From assembly GCA_012845835.1 (NCBI GenBank), contig JABAKD010000010.1:18115204-18179203 (forward strand): 64,000 nucleotides of DNA. Direction: 5' to 3'. Of this stretch, positions 51,516 through 61,074 are shown one piece after another. The stretch comes from Undaria pinnatifida. Its lineage: Eukaryota > Sar > Phaeophyceae > Laminariales > Alariaceae. The notes below the pieces were generated by a model, which worked only from the letters and a program-made list of their open reading frames with translations, was not told the origin of the DNA and made no database searches. How positions within the stretch are numbered: the first letter of the stretch is position 1; every line of letters begins with the position of its first letter. The position numbers were made by a program, and so were the translations under genes.

Positions 51516-52495
51516 ACTAGCACCTATACCTACCACCGCGTCATATAGACTATACCCCCTGTGCTTTTGGGCAAAACACCAATGCCGGGGGGAGCTCCTT
51601 ATAAACCCAAAACAAATCGTCGAAAAACTAATTCTTGTTTCGCAAAAAATGAAAAAAAAATTAATACCTAGCCCGTAGTTTCGGCCAGCGGGTCGCACAT
51701 CCCGTTTACCCAATATTACTGTACCTGCGTGGGTGAGGTATCCGTAGAGTCCTCATGGAAAATATATATAGACTATACAAGTATATATGCGCGCCTTTTC
51801 CGTATATATTTCTTCGGGACTACGGCAGTAAAAAAACAAGAAGACAAAATAGAAAAAATCAGAAGCAGCAAAAAAAAAAACTCAAAATTTAAAAAGGAGA
51901 AAACAACATACCTTGGTACATCCTAGCAGCCTATAACAGTCAGTGATCTTTGCTGCTCACTCCACGGGTAAATCGTCGTTGAAAACACGCCCCAAGTTTG
52001 CTTAGAAACGGGGAGAGCGCGTGACGCGAGGCCCAATCTTTTGCAAGGAAAACGTACTATAGGTCATTATTACCAGAGAGAGCCCCGTGCTGACGACACT
52101 CATGACAGAGGTTTTTTTAATGAAGTAAGGTATACCTTTTTTTGGCTGAAACCGTTTCTGAATAAAAATCGTCGGGCGCTCCCTTGACCCAAAAAACCGT
52201 CGATGAAAAAAAAAAAGTGTTTTTTTCCCGGCGCAAATCAGTTTTTTTGGAAAAAACACGGTCTACAGGGGGCGATGGGATGATTCATCCGTTTTTTTTT
52301 TTTTTTTTTCTTGCCCTTGTCAGTTTTCTTCAAAAAAGAAGAAAAAAAAAACAGTTTTACCAGGCTTTCTTTGAGGAATAAAAAAAAAAGAAGTACTTTG
52401 TAAGAAACCGAGGTTAGGCGGGGGCTCCCTCGGTCAAAATATCGCCGCATCTCTGCCGTCGGGACGTGGGTCGGTTTATCAAAGCGAGTTCTTCG

Positions 52496-52769
52496 AGTCG
52501 TTCCACACGGTGTTAGCCCCCCCACCTTTCTTCTTTTTTAACGAAATCGCCGGTTTTGAAGCCAGCTCCCGGCCGTATTTACTGAAAAGCAATACCCCTC
52601 GCCACCCCGACGCCATCGATCGTGCGATAGACCTTTGCAAGTGCAAGAAAATATTTCACGATGCTCTTAGAACTCATGGCATCCTTCCTCGTGTCGAGGA
52701 AGCCATGAAACGTTCGCTCGATAAACAAAACCGCCGGTTTGGGGGCGGGGGCTACCGTAGAATCAGACT
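52496..52769 (-). mobile_element. MITE family 1, copy F
   Basis: AGTCGTTCCACACGGTGTTA left, CTACCGTAGAATCAGACT right; inner GAAGCCAGCTCCCGGCCGTA, CCACCCCGACGCCATCGATC and GAGGAAGCCATGAAACG. Confidence 0.8.
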
Positions 52770-52842
52770 TTAGAATATGCTTCGAAGTATTGGCTACGGT
52801 GGGCCCCCGGGGTATCCCTTTTTCCAGCACCGGGTTTGAGCT

Positions 52843-52920
52843 ATCATACTATCATACATACTACCAGACATACTATCATACATACTATCATGCATACTAT
52901 CATACACACTATCATGCTCC
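52843..52920. repeat. ACTATCATACAT repeat
   Basis: Seven copies of a decamer-like ACTATCATAC(A/T) unit between two MITE family 1 copies. Confidence 0.8.
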
Positions 52921-52970
52921 CACGAGTGACTCCGTGTACCTCGCCGACGAAGTCGACGAAAACACTTTCG

Positions 52971-53238
52971 TATGATTCTACGGTAGCCCGCCCCAAAACC
53001 ATCGATTTTCTTTACCGGACGTTTCCGAGACAACGTAGTATTAAACGGCTGCTCCACACAAGGAAGGATACTATTGAGAAAAGAGTGTATCCACATATTT
53101 TCTTCTGTGCAAAGGTCTAACAATCGACGACGTCGGGGTGTCGAGGGACACCGCATTTCAGGAGATACGACCGGGAGCTAGTTTTGAAACCGGCGATTTC
53201 GTTGAAGAAAAGTTGGGGGTAGCTGCCGTAGAACGACT
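52971..53238 (+). mobile_element. MITE family 1, copy G
   Basis: TATGATTCTACGGTAGCCCG left and AGCTGCCGTAGAACGACT right, with GACGACGTCGGGGTGTCGAG, GGACACCGCATTTCAGGAGA and CGACCGGGAG inside. Confidence 0.82.
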
Positions 53239-53535
53239 TTATTTATGTCTGTTCAAAATGTTTTGTGAATGACTTAAGACACTCCTTGACCCAAAATCGT
53301 CGGACAAAAAATAAATAATAGGCCATTTTTTTTTTCCTGATTGTCGTTGTGTACCTAGGCCATACGGAATTTTTCGTCCGGTGTTAAGTTTTATTTTTCT
53401 CCAAATCAGTTTTTGGGGGAGGTATGCCTTAAGCTCCCAAATTAATTGTGGAACCGCTGAAAAAAAGTGGTGCACCTCTATCGTAGAAGGCGTCGTTGTC
53501 GTTGTCGTTGTTGTTGTTGTAGCACGCGTCTCATG
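53239..53535 (+). mobile_element. MITE family 2, copy H
   Basis: TTTTGTGAATGACTTAAGAC, CCCAAAATCGTCGGACAAAA, TCGTTGTGTACCTAGGCCAT, TCTCCAAATCAGTTTTTGGG and GTGCACCTCTATCGTAG. The terminal TCGTAGCACGCGTC is interrupted by a GTT/GTC run (53,494-53,520). Confidence 0.75.
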
Positions 53536-53834
53536 TCGCAAAAACTATAAAATACCACGAAGGCTTGAGGACGCAAACGAACAGGGAGACTACTCGTGCG
53601 AGTGGCCCCGGTTGAACCACCTTGAGAAAATGTCTTCCTACAGTACAGAAAACCCCCGCCTGTAGCCTTGGTCAGAAAGCAGTTCCCCATGCTGTATCTC
53701 CTGAGATACGGTGCCCGCCGCCACCCCGACGTCACCGATAGATAGTCCGTATTGCAAACAACATAATATGCGAAGATACATGTGAGCTTTTCATGAAGCA
53801 CCCTCTACTTCCCTGTGTCGAGCAGCCACAAAAC

Positions 53835-53847
53835 GTTCGTTAAAGAA
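53835..53847. other. 13-bp target-site duplication, left
   Basis: GTTCGTTAAAGAA occurs at 53,835-53,847 and 54,026-54,038, on either side of the retroposon. In other MITE family 1 copies the equivalent sequence occurs once. Confidence 0.9.
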
Positions 53848-54025
53848 TAGGGACAGCTTACGCTATACCTACAATGGGACCCGAAGGGTGCGCCAGCTAG
53901 CGTCGGGCTGCGAAAGCAACTGAGTTAAATCGACACACGACGCGTATGAAAATACGTGGAAGTGTGGTGAGCTAAAGCTTTATTTTTCCCCATCCGCCGG
54001 AGGATATAAAAAAAAAAAAAAAAAA
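53848..54025 (+). mobile_element. SINE-like retroposon with poly(A) tail and 13-bp target duplication
   Basis: Starts TAGGGACAGCTTACGC, contains CGAAGGGTGCGCCAGC and GTGGTGAGCTAAAGCTTTAT, and ends GCCGGAGGATATAAAA with a tail of about 18 A. It matches the 3' part of the minus-strand copy at 3,978-4,310. Poly(A) and a long target duplication show target-primed retroposition. Confidence 0.9.
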
Positions 54026-54315
54026 GTTCGTTAAAGAAAATAATAGCTGGTTTTGTCGGGGGGGGGGGCTATCGTAGAGTCAGTCGAGTGTGCACGGGCG
54101 CTATCCCCTGCGAACGAAGTCAAGAAGCGTGATGCGAGATATAGGCGGTGCCTGGTGTTAGCATCACGTTTTTTTGAAAAAAAAAATAGTGAATAATGGT
54201 CAACGGGAGCTCCTTGACCCGAAGTCTGGTCGGAATTAGACAAGTGCGCGTATATCTTGTTTTGCATTTTAATTTTTAGGTTTTCTTTTTTGTTCTGCAT
54301 CGATAAGCCATATTG

Positions 54316-54812
54316 ACGCCTGCTACGATATAGGCATTAAGGTATACCGTTTTTTGGCGAAATCACTTTCTGAATGACGGGGCTCATTAACCCTAAGTCA
54401 CCTTAAGACGCCTGCTACGATGATAGAGGTATTAGGGTATACCATTTTTTGGCGAAATCACTTTCTGAATGACGGGGCTCCTTAACCCCAAGTCACCCTA
54501 AGACGCCTGCTACGATGATAGAGGTATTAAGGCATACCGTTTTTTGGCGAAATCACTTCATGAATGACGGGGCTCCTTAACTCATAATCGTCGGAAAAAC
54601 AAACGCCATTTTTTTTTTTTGGCCTGATTCTCGTGTTGTACCTATTAATAGAGGGGCCAGATGAGATTTTTCACCCGGCAGCAGTTTTTATTTTCTCCTG
54701 CTTGGAAATCAGTTTTTGGGCGAGGTAAAAAAATTAAGCTCCCAAATTGAGGAACGCCTCGCTCAGAAAAACACCTGGTGGAGTGAGAACGAACTTCGAT
54801 CGTAGCACGCGT
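54316..54812 (+). mobile_element. MITE family 2, copy I, with its 5' end tandemly triplicated
   Basis: Three successive units of about 108 bp start GACGCCTGCTACGAT and contain TTTTTTGGCGAAATCACTT and TGAATGACGGGGCTCCTTAA. After the third unit come CTCATAATCGTCGGAAAAAC, CTGATTCTCGTGTTGTACCT, AATCAGTTTTTGGGCGAGGT, AAGCTCCCAAATTGAGGAAC and finally CGATCGTAGCACGCGTGT. Confidence 0.8.
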
Positions 54813-55649
54813 GTACTATAATTATAATACGTACATGTGTTTGGATATTGTCTATCGGTTTGCTCTTTCATTCTGCAACCATAAATTTGTCTGTGGGGGT
54901 GCTTTTTCTTTTAGCATATCGAAGGATAATCCATCATCAATCATGGATCTTGTCCAGATCGGTACTTACTTGCGCTTATTTCATTCCCCGAGGACTAAAA
55001 ATCAGAGTTTTTATGATGGGGGTGGAGTTACAGAATAGAATTCCTTCAAAAGGTGAGTAAAAAATGAGTCTCTGAAAAACAAAAACGGTTCAAACAACGC
55101 CTGCTGCACCATAATAGCACGGGGTCTGAAACCAAAGGAAGATGTGCTGCCCTGAAACTCGGCAACAACGAACGGGCGGCTCGCCATTTACACGGCAGGG
55201 CTTACAATTTTCGCTGAAGCCAAAACGAAAACGAAAACGTCTACTTGACCCAAGGCGACGGTTGGCGTTTTTTTTTGTTTTTTTTTTTCTTGCAGCGGCC
55301 GGGCCACTCGCGCGAGTGACCCCCTTGTTTCGCGTTTCGGTGTTTACCTTCATTTTGTGACATCTGCCTTCATTTTTCGACATGACTCCGCAGTGGAATG
55401 GCTAGCTAGCTATGTATACGTTGCTGGTACAAGAAAATCGCCCAGGAAAGAGAGTTTTCGTCTCGGTGAGGTACAGAGTTGCGAGTGGCCCAAGCCCCCA
55501 CCACACCAGCCTCATCGGTCGTTTCTGACCGCTTGAGCTCCTCTCAAACAAGTGTGGTCGACTACACCGGTTAGAGCATGACAACTTTACGAGGAGAGAG
55601 TATACATACATCCGTTTCTAGGGCTAGCTCAAAGGAATGGTGGTTTGTG

Positions 55650-55815
55650 GGTTACGAACGGGAACGAACGAACGAATGCGCCTTCGAAAATCATGTTTCG
55701 GGGGAAATATTGAGCTCCTCACATGAAACGTTTCTACATAGGAGCTAAAAAAATTCTCAGAAACTTCTGCTGCATACACCCCTGCCCAAGCGTGGGACGT
55801 GATCCTATAGGATCC
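55650..55815 (+). mobile_element. GATGTT-family remnant without hexamers
   Basis: GAACGAACGAACGAATGCGC, CTTCGAAAATCATGTTTCGG, ATATTGAGCTCCTCACATGA, AACTTCTGCTGCATACACCC and CAAGCGTGGGACGTGATCC. Confidence 0.55.
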
Positions 55816-55977
55816 TTACACCGAAAAAAAATGGAGCACCTCCCTCTATCGTGTACCTACCTCCCCACATTATTGCGGTTAGGGAGGGCGCGGCGTCCCC
55901 TACTACTCCGGTGTACCCAGCTCCACGGCTTCTTCGTGTCGCCGATGCTGCAACCAAAACCACATGATTTGATTGTG

Positions 55978-56239
55978 ACTGATTCTACGATGATAGCCCT
56001 CCGCAACAGCGATTTCCTTTAACGAACGTTTCATGGTTGCTCGAGGCATGCAAGGAAGGTTGCTATTAAAACAAGGCAAGGCCTCCATATATTTTCTTGT
56101 TTGCACGAGGGACTATCGAACGATGACGTCGAGGCGGGGAGGAGCACCGTAATTCAGGAAATACGGCCGGGAGCTGGTTTCAAAAACGGTGATTCCGTTA
56201 AAGAAATGTTGGGGGGGGGGGGGCTGTCGTAGAACGAGT
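55978..56239 (+). mobile_element. MITE family 1, copy I
   Basis: ACTGATTCTACGATGATAGC left, GGGCTGTCGTAGAACGAGT right; inner TTTCCTTTAACGAACGTTTC, CGAACGATGACGTCGAGGCG and CGGCCGGGAGCTGGTTTC. Confidence 0.82.
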
Positions 56240-56699
56240 CTTGTCCACATTGTTTAACCCTCTTGAAGCCCCAGCGCGGGGACAACCACTGCCCCCTCCT
56301 AGAAACACGCCTGCTAACGGTATGTGGGCTACTATTTTTTCTGTCCAAAAAGTTCCTTGCTGAAGAAAGGGGCGCTCTCAAATTGAAAGAGCTCGTACTC
56401 AAAATCTCTCTGGATCTAATTTCCCCTTTGCTATATTCTTCGTTATTAGATACTTACTACTATTAATATATAGCCCGTAGGATTGTGTATTGGGCTTAGA
56501 TCTTACGTGTTTCCATATTAACCCTTTTTTAGCACCGCGGTCTCGACATGAAAAAAAAAAACACTCGGAGTGAGACTAGGATCATTTTACTCGTAATAGT
56601 TGGGTCTATCAATAGTATAGAGCTCCTCATCGTGAGTAAACTGCTACGTTATCTCTATTGCACCGAAGCACGCGCGAAATGTGCGGTTGGCGCACCCAA

Positions 56700-56880
56700 C
56701 CCATACTATGCTGGCGCCGCTTTCGTAAGCACCTTAACCCATGATGATGACGCGATCGCAGGCCGCCATGTACAGGTACCCGTCACCTCCTACGACATCG
56801 TTCGCTACCAATACTCCGCCTCGGTACAATCGTCCCGAGGTGCTCCCCAGAAGACGGAAAGAGCTGACATCCCATGAGGG
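56700..56880 (-). pseudogene. Third copy of the gluconolactonase terminal exon, frameshifted
   Basis: On the minus strand TCTTCTGGGGAGCACCTCGG, GGAGGTGACGGGTACCTGTA, CATGGCGGCCTGCGATCGC and AGCGGCGCCAGCATAGTATG align with the true last exon. The 5' half and the acceptor are gone. A one-base gain occurs after the ATTGTACC block and another frame change near the ATCATCATG run. It cannot encode the propeller blade. Confidence 0.8.
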
Positions 56881-56975
56881 GAAGCCCCGAACACATAACG
56901 CCTCGCTCGTCAATTTTTATCCGTAGGGGGTAGCCCCGAACATATAACGCCTCGCTCGTCAAATTTTATGCCTAG
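56875..56975. repeat. 52-bp duplicated segment
   Basis: AGCCCCGAACA(C/T)ATAACGCC, TCGCTCGTCAA and TTTTAT occur twice in succession. Confidence 0.8.
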
Positions 56976-57267
56976 CAGCAAAAATAAAAGAGTAGTCCAC
57001 AGCTGCACCCCACCATCACTAGCGAAGACAACCGCGGCCCCTCCCAAAACACGCCTACTATTGAAACGTTGCCTTCACGCGAGAAAAAAAAATGCTCGTA
57101 CGCTGTTTAAAGCATCGGACGCCTATGCTGGTGCTCATCCCCATCTGATAGCAAAGAAAAAAAAAAAACGCACTCACTCCACAGGTGCCACCCACTTTTA
57201 TCGATAGCAGCAGGGATTAACCACGGCCCTTCACGCTATACATTTTACTACTATTACTACGACGTCG

Positions 57268-57518
57268 TTACGACATCACGCGAAAACATGCTCTTGCAGC
57301 ATCTAACCCCTGTGCTGGCGCCGCCTTGGTAAGTACTTTAACGCTTACATCGCCATCGGAGGCGGCCATGTACAGGTACCCGTCCCCTCTTAACGCAACG
57401 TGTGCCACAATCACACCTCTCGTGACAACCCTTCCGAGGTGCTCCCCTGAAGACGAAAGAACGGCCACTCCCCCGGGGGCAATCGCGAACACATTTCCTC
57501 GCTCGATAACTTCAAGCC
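57268..57518 (-). pseudogene. Second copy of the gluconolactonase terminal exon, stop lost and frame-incompatible
   Basis: From 57,518 (after TTTGTTTGTCAG) the minus strand encodes GLEVIERGNVFAIAPGGVAV then GEHLGRVV, VALRGDGYLYMAASDG and VKVLTKAAPA, the whole blade without stops. The former TAG is CAG here, extending the frame to 57,268. The first eight codons of the true exon are missing. Splicing exon 60,216 (phase 0) to this acceptor would put the copy in the wrong frame. It is therefore a pseudo-exon despite its open frame. The fairly open blade suggests recent decay. Confidence 0.8.
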
Positions 57519-57663
57519 CTGACAAACAAACCAAAAAAAAGAAAGAGTACTCCACAGCTTCAGCCCGCATTTAAAAGCGGAGACAAACAACCACGACCCT
57601 TCTCTAAACACGCAGGCGTACTAGGTCGTCTTCACGCGGGCAAAAACAAGAACACGCTGTTAA

Positions 57664-57745
57664 CCCCTTTAGAGCCCCTAAATCCCTCCTTACACTAATT
57701 CCAAGTGATTTCGTCGCCAAAAACGGAATTCCAGTTGCAAAGGCG
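57664..57745. mobile_element. 82-bp TTAA-flanked micro-element, copy 3
   Basis: TTAA at 57,660-57,663 and 57,746-57,749; ends CCCCTTTAGAGCC and TTGCAAAGGCG; inner CTAAATCCCTCCTTACACTA and CCAGTTGCAAAGG. The sister duplication unit near 57,105 has GCTGTTTAAAGCATC without it, a natural empty site. Confidence 0.85.
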
Positions 57746-57907
57746 TTAAAGCATCAAACGCCCATGCTGGCGCTTACCCCAACCCCATAGCCACCCACTT
57801 TTATGAATAGCAGCAGGGATTCACCACGGCCCCTCCCACTATACATTTTACAACTACGACGCCTTTACGCCATCAAAGCGAAAACATGCTCTTGCAGCAT
57901 CCAAACC

Positions 57908-58141
57908 CTATGCTGGCGCCGCCTTGGTAAGCACTTTAACCCTCATGATGCGATCGGAGGCGGCCATGTACAGGTACCCGTCACCTCCTAACGCAACGTT
58001 TGCTACAAACACCCCGCCCGTGACGACCGTCCCGAGGTGCTCCCCAGAAGGCGAAAAAACGGCCACGCCCCCGGGAGCGGCCGCGAAAATATTTCCTCGG
58101 TCGTCGACCTTAAGCCCGTCCGGTGACCCCACGGGGTGTCC
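57908..58141 (-). CDS. SMP-30/gluconolactonase-like protein, terminal exon
   Basis: After CCCCCTCAG the minus strand reads 77 codons in phase 0: GHPVGSPDGLKVDDRGNIFA then APGGVAVFSPSGEHLG and LGGDGYLYMAAS, ending VKVLTKAAPA and TAG at 57,910-57,908. SPDGLKVD carries the Asp that binds the metal in SMP-30/gluconolactonases (equivalent to D204 of human regucalcin). The GGV.VFSP.G and LYMAAS patterns close the six-bladed propeller. These enzymes hydrolyse sugar or aryl lactones using a divalent metal. The exon joins in frame to 60,216. Two damaged tandem copies lie downstream at about 600-bp intervals. Confidence 0.9.
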   Translation of the reverse strand, partial: GHPVGSPDGLKVDDRGNIFAAAPGGVAVFSPSGEHLGTVVTGGVFVANVALGGDGYLYMAASDRIMRVKVLTKAAPA

Positions 58142-58299
58142 CTGAGGGGGCGTTTATAAATAGAGCCGGGCGGGATCGATGCGGAGAAAAAGACGCAGTC
58201 AGTGCTGTAACCGCCTGGTGAGACAGATTAAGGCAGCGGGCGTGAAAATCCCTTATGTACTGTGTTAACACGTAAAAGTGTATGATGCATAGTATGAGT

Positions 58300-58460
58300 G
58301 ACTCATCCCACGGCAGGGTACCCGTGCAGCATATTCTAAGAATTTTCTGAGCTCCTAACACGAGGAAGGCGATGAATATCAACATCAACATCAACATCAC
58401 CCGAAACTACTTCGAAGACATTCTTCGCTCGGGCAACCGGGCCAACTTTTCTGCGCGCTA
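58300..58460 (-). mobile_element. GATGTT-carrying repeat family, copy 4 (intronic)
   Basis: GTGCAGCATATTCTAAGAAT, GAGCTCCTAACACGAGG, four ATCAAC units, CACCCGAAACTACTTCGAAG and TTTTCTGCGCGCTA. Confidence 0.65.
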
Positions 58461-58504
58461 TTGCTACTAATAATACTATCAACACTATTCATATTATTGG
58501 TAGT

Positions 58505-58640
58505 CCTAACACTAGTCCTAACACTAGTCCTAAGAATAGTCCTGAGAATAGTCCTAAGAATAGTCCTAAAAATAGTCCTAAGAATAGTCCTAAGAATAGT
58601 CCTAAGAATAGTCCTAATAATAGTCCCAAGAATAGTCCCG
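58505..58640. repeat. 12-bp repeat AGTCCTAAGAAT
   Basis: About eleven copies with A/T and C/T variants, in the intron between the last two gluconolactonase exons. Confidence 0.9.
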
Positions 58641-58939
58641 TCACTCAGAAAGTGATTTCGCCAAAAAAACGGTACACCTTAATACCTCTATCATCGTAGA
58701 AGGCGTCATAGACTCGAAAAATATCGTACTATAACCCGATAGGTCCACGCTTGAGGAGCTCAACCAATCAGACCGACAGAACGACAGAATGACAGAATGA
58801 CAAAAATAAAAGCTCAACCCCCTACCGTATTTCTCAATAAAAAGTATGTATACACGGAATGTATACACTGATGGCTTGTCAATGATGCTATGGCTGTCGC
58901 TAGGAACTCGCACATCGGAAAATTCTGCACCTAGGACAG

Positions 58940-59245
58940 ATCATCTTCTTATTGATGATCTATATGATCTATAGATGATCTGTGTCTTTCAGGGCAGACA
59001 CATCCCTGGTGTATACGATCTGCATGTCTTATAGATCATGCTGTCGGGTGAGAGCCGTACGATCTGAATGATCTGAATGATCTACAGCAGTAGCACGTGT
59101 GTCTTGGGTTGGATCTGTACTACACAGATCCTGCACGACATAGCATGACAATAGGTACATGATCTATATGATCATATGATCTATACGATCATATGATTTA
59201 CATGATCTACATGATCTATATGATCTATGTGATCTATGTCGTGAC
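58940..59245. repeat. GATCTATAT / ATATGATC repeats
   Basis: Dense GATCTATATGATC units, strongest at 59,155-59,245; palindromic GATC throughout. Confidence 0.8.
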
Positions 59246-59324
59246 CAGTCCGAGGTGTGGAATTTTAGAAAGAGTCAACTTGTGTGCGTTAGTGGAAGGC
59301 ACATACAAGCCCAACCCAAATCTA

Positions 59325-59675
59325 AGACGTCGGCATGCCGGGGAATTTCTGGTCGTACATATTCGCCTATTCGCCGTCTGAAAAGATGGAAACCCCCTCG
59401 AGCGTCAGGCCACGAATCTTCCCTGGTTCCGATCTCGCTATACGCCGTCTGAAAATACGGGAACACCTTGGACGGCTGCTTCAGTCTTCAGCCCGCGAAT
59501 CTCCCCTGGTTCTGGTCTCGCTATACGCCATCTGAAAACATGGAAACCCCCTCGAGCTTCAGCCCACGAAATCTCCCCTGGTTCCGGTCTCGCTACACTT
59601 CGTCCAAATAGATGGAAACCCCCTCGACCTTCGTTCAGCCCACTAATCTTGCCTGGTTCCGGTTGTCTTGCTGTC
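59325..59675. repeat. About 66-bp minisatellite in gluconolactonase intron
   Basis: Five units carry CACGAATCTCCCCTGGTTCC, GGTCTCGCTATACGCC, TCTGAAAACATGGAAACCCC and CTCGAG. The minus strand is open for 79 codons (repeats of RPEPGEISWAEARGGFHVF), but splice evidence for an exon is lacking. Confidence 0.8.
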
Positions 59676-59789
59676 ACACCGAAGATCGACGAACAACTAA
59701 CCCCCCCTCCCCCCCCTGCCCCCTCCCCTCACCAACCCCTTAGAAACGAAACCAGCGTTTGTGGGGGTAACTAGCTTGGACCAAAGTGG

Positions 59790-60180
59790 GTCAGATTTTT
59801 TCTGGATAAAAGTATGGGACATGCAACGGTAGATGCGCGCCATTTTTTCTTATTAATCTATTTCCTTCCTCAATTGACGATTTTCTCTTTTTTTTTTTTA
59901 AACCCTCACCCATTATAAGAAAAATAACGATTTTTAGGACAATAAAAAAGGGCGTAAACCCATGAAAAAAAACAAAAACAAAAACAAAATGAAACAAAAC
60001 ATGGCTCAGGCATACAACAACAACAAAAAAATCGCCCAGAATGTTCCAAGAAATGAGTTGACAAATCACAAATCCGACCATTTTTGGGGGGGTTAAGGAA
60101 CCGCATATTTGAAAAAAAAAGCGAAAAACGAAAACAAAAACGAGAAGGCCAAAAAGTGCCACCTCTACGGTAGCATGCTT
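59790..60180. mobile_element. MITE family 2-like copy J, degenerate
   Basis: Right end AAGTGCCACCTCTACGGTAG CATGC; inner CCATTTTTGGGGGGGTTAAG and CATGGCTCAGGCATACAAC; long A and T runs. Confidence 0.5.
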
Positions 60181-60215
60181 GCGCCCGTCAAAGGTTGAGG
60201 ACCGCACCGTCTTAC

Positions 60216-60376
60216 CTCCTTCATCGGCCGTGCATCGACGAACAACCTTCGGTTTGACAAGTCCCCGGCCTCATCGACGTCGTACACGTACCAAGCTGGG
60301 TCCTCGGGGGAAGAAACGGCTAGGTACAGCTTGGAGAAGTCTGGCGAAAACGCCAGCCCGTTCGGCCACACGAACT
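60216..60376 (-). CDS. SMP-30/gluconolactonase-like protein, penultimate exon
   Basis: The acceptor is ACCTTGGCAG; AG completes a codon begun by exon 62,462, followed by 53 codons. FVWPNGLAFSPDFSKLYLAV, then WYVYDVDEAGDLSNRRLFVD, is the signature central part of gluconolactonases (WPNGLAFSPD..LYVA, ..YDVD..G.L...R.F.D). The Asn of PNGLAFS corresponds to the metal ligand N154 of human regucalcin. The donor is GAG before GTAAGA, phase 0. Confidence 0.92.
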
Positions 60377-60674
60377 CTGCCAAGGTGGAAAGGGGGGCGA
60401 AAGGGGTAGACGCAGATTGGCCCCCTTTTTTCTTTAGGGCTTGCCCCAGGTTTATGGAAGAAACACAGCGTGGACATAGATTATAACATTATTAGCAATA
60501 CTGTGGAGTGTCCGACTTAAGAGTCCCCCGAAATAGGCCAGTGTTACTGAAAGGTCTTACTACTTGACCGCTCTTATCTCAGCTTCGGCATCATGCAGAT
60601 TTTTAGCATAGGCGACATAAGGCGTGACAGGACAACTTTAACCGCCAAGTTCGCTTTCTGTTACTACTGTTTGT

Positions 60675-61005
60675 TGTTGCTCACCCCATCTATTATCTTC
60701 GCACTTGCTATTTCTCCTTCTCCCCCTCTGTTAATAGTCGTAACTCAGATCTGGGGTCACTACTAAGCAGGCTCTCCTCCCCCCTCCCCACTACGGCACG
60801 CGCCTTCCTTTTTATCGCCAGAAGATTCCAGCTATTGCTTCCCGCGTCGACTCGCGTCGAATTGTGCTCACCCACGCTATAACTCGCTCTCGGCAGTTGG
60901 TGTCTCTAGAAAAAAAAAATCGCCATACAGTACCGAGATATTTTAACCTCTCACTCCAACCTAAGTAGTTCGAGGTTAACCACTAGACCACCGAGGCGAC
61001 CGGGT
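60675..61005 (-). mobile_element. SINE with tRNA-like head, copy 2
   Basis: On minus the head (61,005-60,950) reads CGGTCGCCTCGGTGGTCTAG, TGGTTAACC, with a perfect A box (TGGTCTAGTGG). The B box region is decayed. The body shares CGACTCGCGTCGAATTG, GATAAAAAGGAAGGCGCGTG and CCCCAGATCTGAGTTACGAC with copies 1 and 3. It lies in a gluconolactonase intron. Confidence 0.75.
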
Positions 61006-61074
61006 ACTATGGACGCTATTCAAACGGTCCCCCCACTGTACAACAACGGTTGAAACCACGTCCTTCCTCCGGAT

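Larger units (their letters stand above)
53640..54084 (-). mobile_element. MITE family 1, copy H, split by a retroposon
   Basis: Blocks CTGTATCTCCTGAGATACGG, CCACCCCGACGTCACCGATA, GAGCAGCCACAAAACGTTCG and, after the inserted retroposon, GCTGGTTTTGTCGGGGGG and CTATCGTAGAGTCAGT. The left end is decayed. Confidence 0.8.

Noticed and set aside
53835-54038. Possibility that the duplicated GTTCGTTAAAGAA is a tandem repeat rather than a target duplication
   Set aside because: The intervening sequence has a poly(A) end and a separate copy elsewhere, and other MITE copies have the motif once.
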